Of a stretch of 64,000 nucleotides of DNA, positions 61,290-64,000 are shown in pieces (the stretch's first letter is position 1; every line of letters starts with the position of its first letter). The DNA comes from Opisthorchis felineus (lineage: Eukaryota; Platyhelminthes; Trematoda; Opisthorchiida; Opisthorchiidae). The stretch spans positions 1,630,499 to 1,694,498 of the forward strand of contig SJOL01008692.1 in the NCBI GenBank assembly GCA_004794785.1, in the 5' to 3' direction. Position numbers and translations under genes: made by a program. The notes beneath the pieces were generated by a model. It was not told the origin of the DNA. It did no database searches and saw only the letters and a list, made by a program, of their open reading frames with translations.

Positions 61290-61800
61290 ACACTTGGGAA
61301 ACAAAAATGCTCTTCCGGATGGACAGTTTGGGGTTGGTTGCAAACAATTTTGCCTTTTCTAACCTTCTGCTTACAGGAGCCACCTGAACCACTGACTTAA
61401 ATGCCGGACTCGAGGTGGACATCATTTACATATACTTCTCGGACGCTTTTACTAAAGTACAGCAAAACATTCTGCTGAAGAGTCTAGGCATCTACTGGAG
61501 CTTGGCTGCCTTGAATTGGATTTAATGTCGTCCCGAAGATTGAACAGCATTCGCGTTCAACAGTGTATCCATATCTGACTCCGATCTAAACCACAAGGCT
61601 GTCCTGCGGTGGTGCTGTTCTTGGTACTCGTTGGTGACCTGCAGTGATACCGAATTGCTTGAGGATAGACGGAAGTGGTCTGAACGCCAAAGTATTGTTA
61701 AAATCATGGTCAGTAGCTTTGCGTCTCAACCGTTAAGCGACCTCTAGCTGATTTACTTCACAGACGACTTCATCCTTATTTTTCTGACTTTCAACATCTT
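61290..61800 (+). pseudogene. Decayed non-LTR retrotransposon reverse transcriptase domain
   Basis: One frame reads NNFAFSNLLLTG, a stop, then NAGLEVDIIYIYFSDAF and KVQQNILLKSLGIYW (about 61340-61505). This matches the segment around reverse transcriptase motif A of LINE elements (normally Y-x-D-F-x-K-A-F). The catalytic aspartate position reads tyrosine. Further on LIYFTDDFILIF (61748-61783) corresponds to the YADD-type motif C, in the proper order and distance. Stops and frame changes lie between. It is a different fragment from the one at 19620-20254 and the two do not overlap in protein coordinates. Confidence 0.65.
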
Positions 61801-62434
61801 CACCAATCTTGCTGAAGCTTATTTACCCAAGCCCCAGGGTCACGGACACAAACCTGTCCATCAGCACAGCTCTTTTGAAGCCACTTTTCTCTTAATACGT
61901 TTTTAGTGGATCTCCCCGACAAAATCTGTGCGCAGCGAATTTGGTGTTACATATAGAACAACTGGACTAATAATCCCGGGTGTCAAACTTCACAGTCATC
62001 TTATCCATACAAAACCCGAACCCCTGTGCTACAAGAAAAACCTAGCTTAATGGGTCCACATCAAACCTTTGAACAGATTAAAAAACCATTTTCCCCTTTT
62101 CCTATTAATGCATTTTGCACGAACTAACGGGCATCAGTCCATCTTAGGTCCAGTTATCGGGTGGCTTGCCTGATACATACAGACTGTTAAGACGAACATC
62201 ATAGGAAGGGAAGCAACCCTCGGGTTGATTCACAAAAGCGGAAACAGTCAATCAGTTTAGATCTTTTCTGAGCAGTTTTTTCCCCAAAGGCCATGGACAA
62301 CGTCAGGTCTTTTGCATGACCAGGCAAGTCATTACGGAGCGTACAATGGAGGACGAATTTCTTGTTATTTGTTATGGTTGGTCAACAGTTAGCCTACTTA
62401 ACTCCTATAACGTCGGCCCGTCAGATTCACAGAT

Positions 62435-62530
62435 ACGTGCACTGATGATGTTTCCTCGCATGGTAAAGGAACGCTTGCAAGCCAGTTTCCAAGCTTCCCG
62501 AACACGTTCACTGGCACCTGATCAACGCCC
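62435..62530 (+). repeat. Repeat family C, partial copy 4
   Basis: ACTGATGATGTTTCCTCGC, GAACGCTTGCAAGCCAG and CACCTGATCAACGCCC match the core and 3' part of family C. The CCAAT/TATA head is not present. It causes the open frame 62316-62567, whose end resembles the frame at 335-640. Confidence 0.5.
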
Positions 62531-64000
62531 AATCATCCCAATCCTACCAATACTTAGGATCATCTGACGTCTGCTCCTCCTTGATGCACGCAGGTGGGCT
62601 TTTGGCCGAACTACGAAGATGAAAGTTTGATACATATCTGCCTCAGCGTTTTGCTTCCTCTCCGCAAAACTCAACAAGCGTCTGACACATTTTATCATTG
62701 ACTTTATTCAGACCAGTGCTTTGTATGAACGGCAGTTCTGCGCACAATTCCAACGTCATTGTGTGAGCGTAACTCTTATTAACCGAAAGTAGATGATATT
62801 ATGTCCATTCATAGCTGACTGTCTGTAGGCGGCGAGCTTAAGTGTGGTTCTTGAGAGTTGCATTTGTTTTGTAAGTGCAACACGCATGCATCATCGAGTT
62901 TTTACCACTTCGAGTGAAGATTCATACGTCAGAACCGTCTGAAAAATAGATGCGTGCGGTTTGCGTGAGCACGAACATTCATGTGATCACGTTATGAAGC
63001 ATCATCAAGCTGTTTTTCTACGAAACTCTCTTTCACTTATATCATGGCACCACAGTTGTTCAGTGCAAATCAGGTCGTTCTTATATGAGGTATTTGGAAA
63101 ACCACACTTAGCGAACCTACTCACGCGGCACTTGCCGCCGTTCTGGGTATGGACATCAGAAGCAGACCCATCGTGCGATGGAACCATTGCATACATAACA
63201 CAGTTACACCAAACTACACATTTTATACAAGCTTCTTTGGCGTTCTTGTTTTCCTGCAACTCTTCAAACAAAGAAAACAATGAACGATCATCGTAATCGA
63301 TGAATCTTACCGCTTGTAAGACCTCAATTTTTCGGTCCTTACATATGTGCCTTTGGATTTCGTCTTTACTGATGGACGAAATTGTGGTCACCGGAACCAC
63401 CATACACCTATTATGGTGTCTGCTAGCAGTGAACCAAAACGAACTAGGTATTGCTGCTAATAAAAAATGTGCATTTGTGCACTCAGACTGGCCATCCTCA
63501 CTGCGCTGGGACGGAGTTATTCGGCACTGCGACTGTACATGTTTAACGCCGGTGACAGAAACTTGACAAGCCCATTTTGCTTTATCTGGAAACGTTCCTC
63601 TCTATAGCTTACGTCGGTAAACGCAGGATACACAACAAGTTGGTGCGTTTAGTGTCGCTTTACTGTTGTGAAGCATAGTTACTATGAGGTAAACACAAAA
63701 GGCTAGTTTCCTCTCACCATCAGCGCCCTCGAAATATTGCTCACGCGTCCCAGGAACATCGGATTAAAGTGTAGCGAGTGGCGTTAGGCAATTAAACAGC
63801 CGCTTGTCTGACTGATGAGTTAATCTGGCTGCACTAACTACGCTGGCTTGAACATGTGCTTCCTGTGCCAGGTGACCAATCGCCTTGCTATTCCCTGTAA
63901 TCTGAAGCAGGTTTTGACTGGAAGATATCGCAAGGTGGACAATGTATGACCCGGAGACGGAGCATGAAAAACACATCAATGGGTTTTGGTTTCGCGGATG
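62531..64000. other. Unassigned right end
   Basis: 63005-63403 is open on the minus strand (132 codons), with a consensus-like donor (GCG/GTAAGA) near 63301 after KDRKIEVLQA. The plus strand of 63300-63566 is also open. I recognise neither protein, and no second exon could be paired, so no gene is called. Confidence 0.3.

Noticed and set aside
1..64000. CRISPR arrays, bacterial operons or prophage
   Set aside because: No regularly spaced direct repeats, ribosome binding sites or densely packed long frames; the sequence is eukaryotic with introns.

Overview
The window reads as nuclear DNA of a flatworm, most likely a digenean trematode with a large, repeat-rich genome. I infer this from sparse split genes with short first introns and kilobase-long second introns, LY6/CD59-like secreted genes of trematode type, decayed non-LTR retrotransposons and many 100-350 bp dispersed repeats. 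I could not run a search, so the genus is not assigned; Fasciola-like or Paragonimus-like genomes would fit.

Layout: 1-16.9 kb holds no gene I can support, only dispersed repeats (a tRNA-derived SINE, a second tRNA-like SINE, and two families with a hammerhead-like core). 16.9-48 kb carries three complete + strand genes for small secreted LY6/uPAR (three-finger) proteins: LY6-A 16989-19535, LY6-B 28260-33845 and LY6-C 46608-47911. Each rebuilds to 95-100 residues with a signal peptide, ten cysteines in identical register, a C-terminal CC-x4-CN motif and no GPI tail. Their last exons are all 144 nt. LY6-B and LY6-C have the same 92-nt middle exon, while LY6-A has signal peptide and first half-domain fused in one exon. 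A pair of 442-bp inverted repeats (43695-44136 and 49466-49907) brackets LY6-C.

52.6-60.4 kb holds a probable minus-strand gene of at least three exons for a secreted protein I do not recognise. Its first intron contains a decayed MULE-type transposase with a SWIM zinc finger and its second intron contains a 133-base assembly gap. 60.4-64 kb has a decayed non-LTR reverse transcriptase and nothing else I can assign.

The three LY6 genes look like one tandem family made by duplication and then strongly diverged between cysteines. They do not form an operon: each has its own TATA-like element 42-82 bp before the ATG. The most interesting non-coding signal is a 41-nt conserved block (CTGATGA, 4-bp stem, GAAAC, GTC) in a dispersed repeat that looks like the core of a hammerhead ribozyme.
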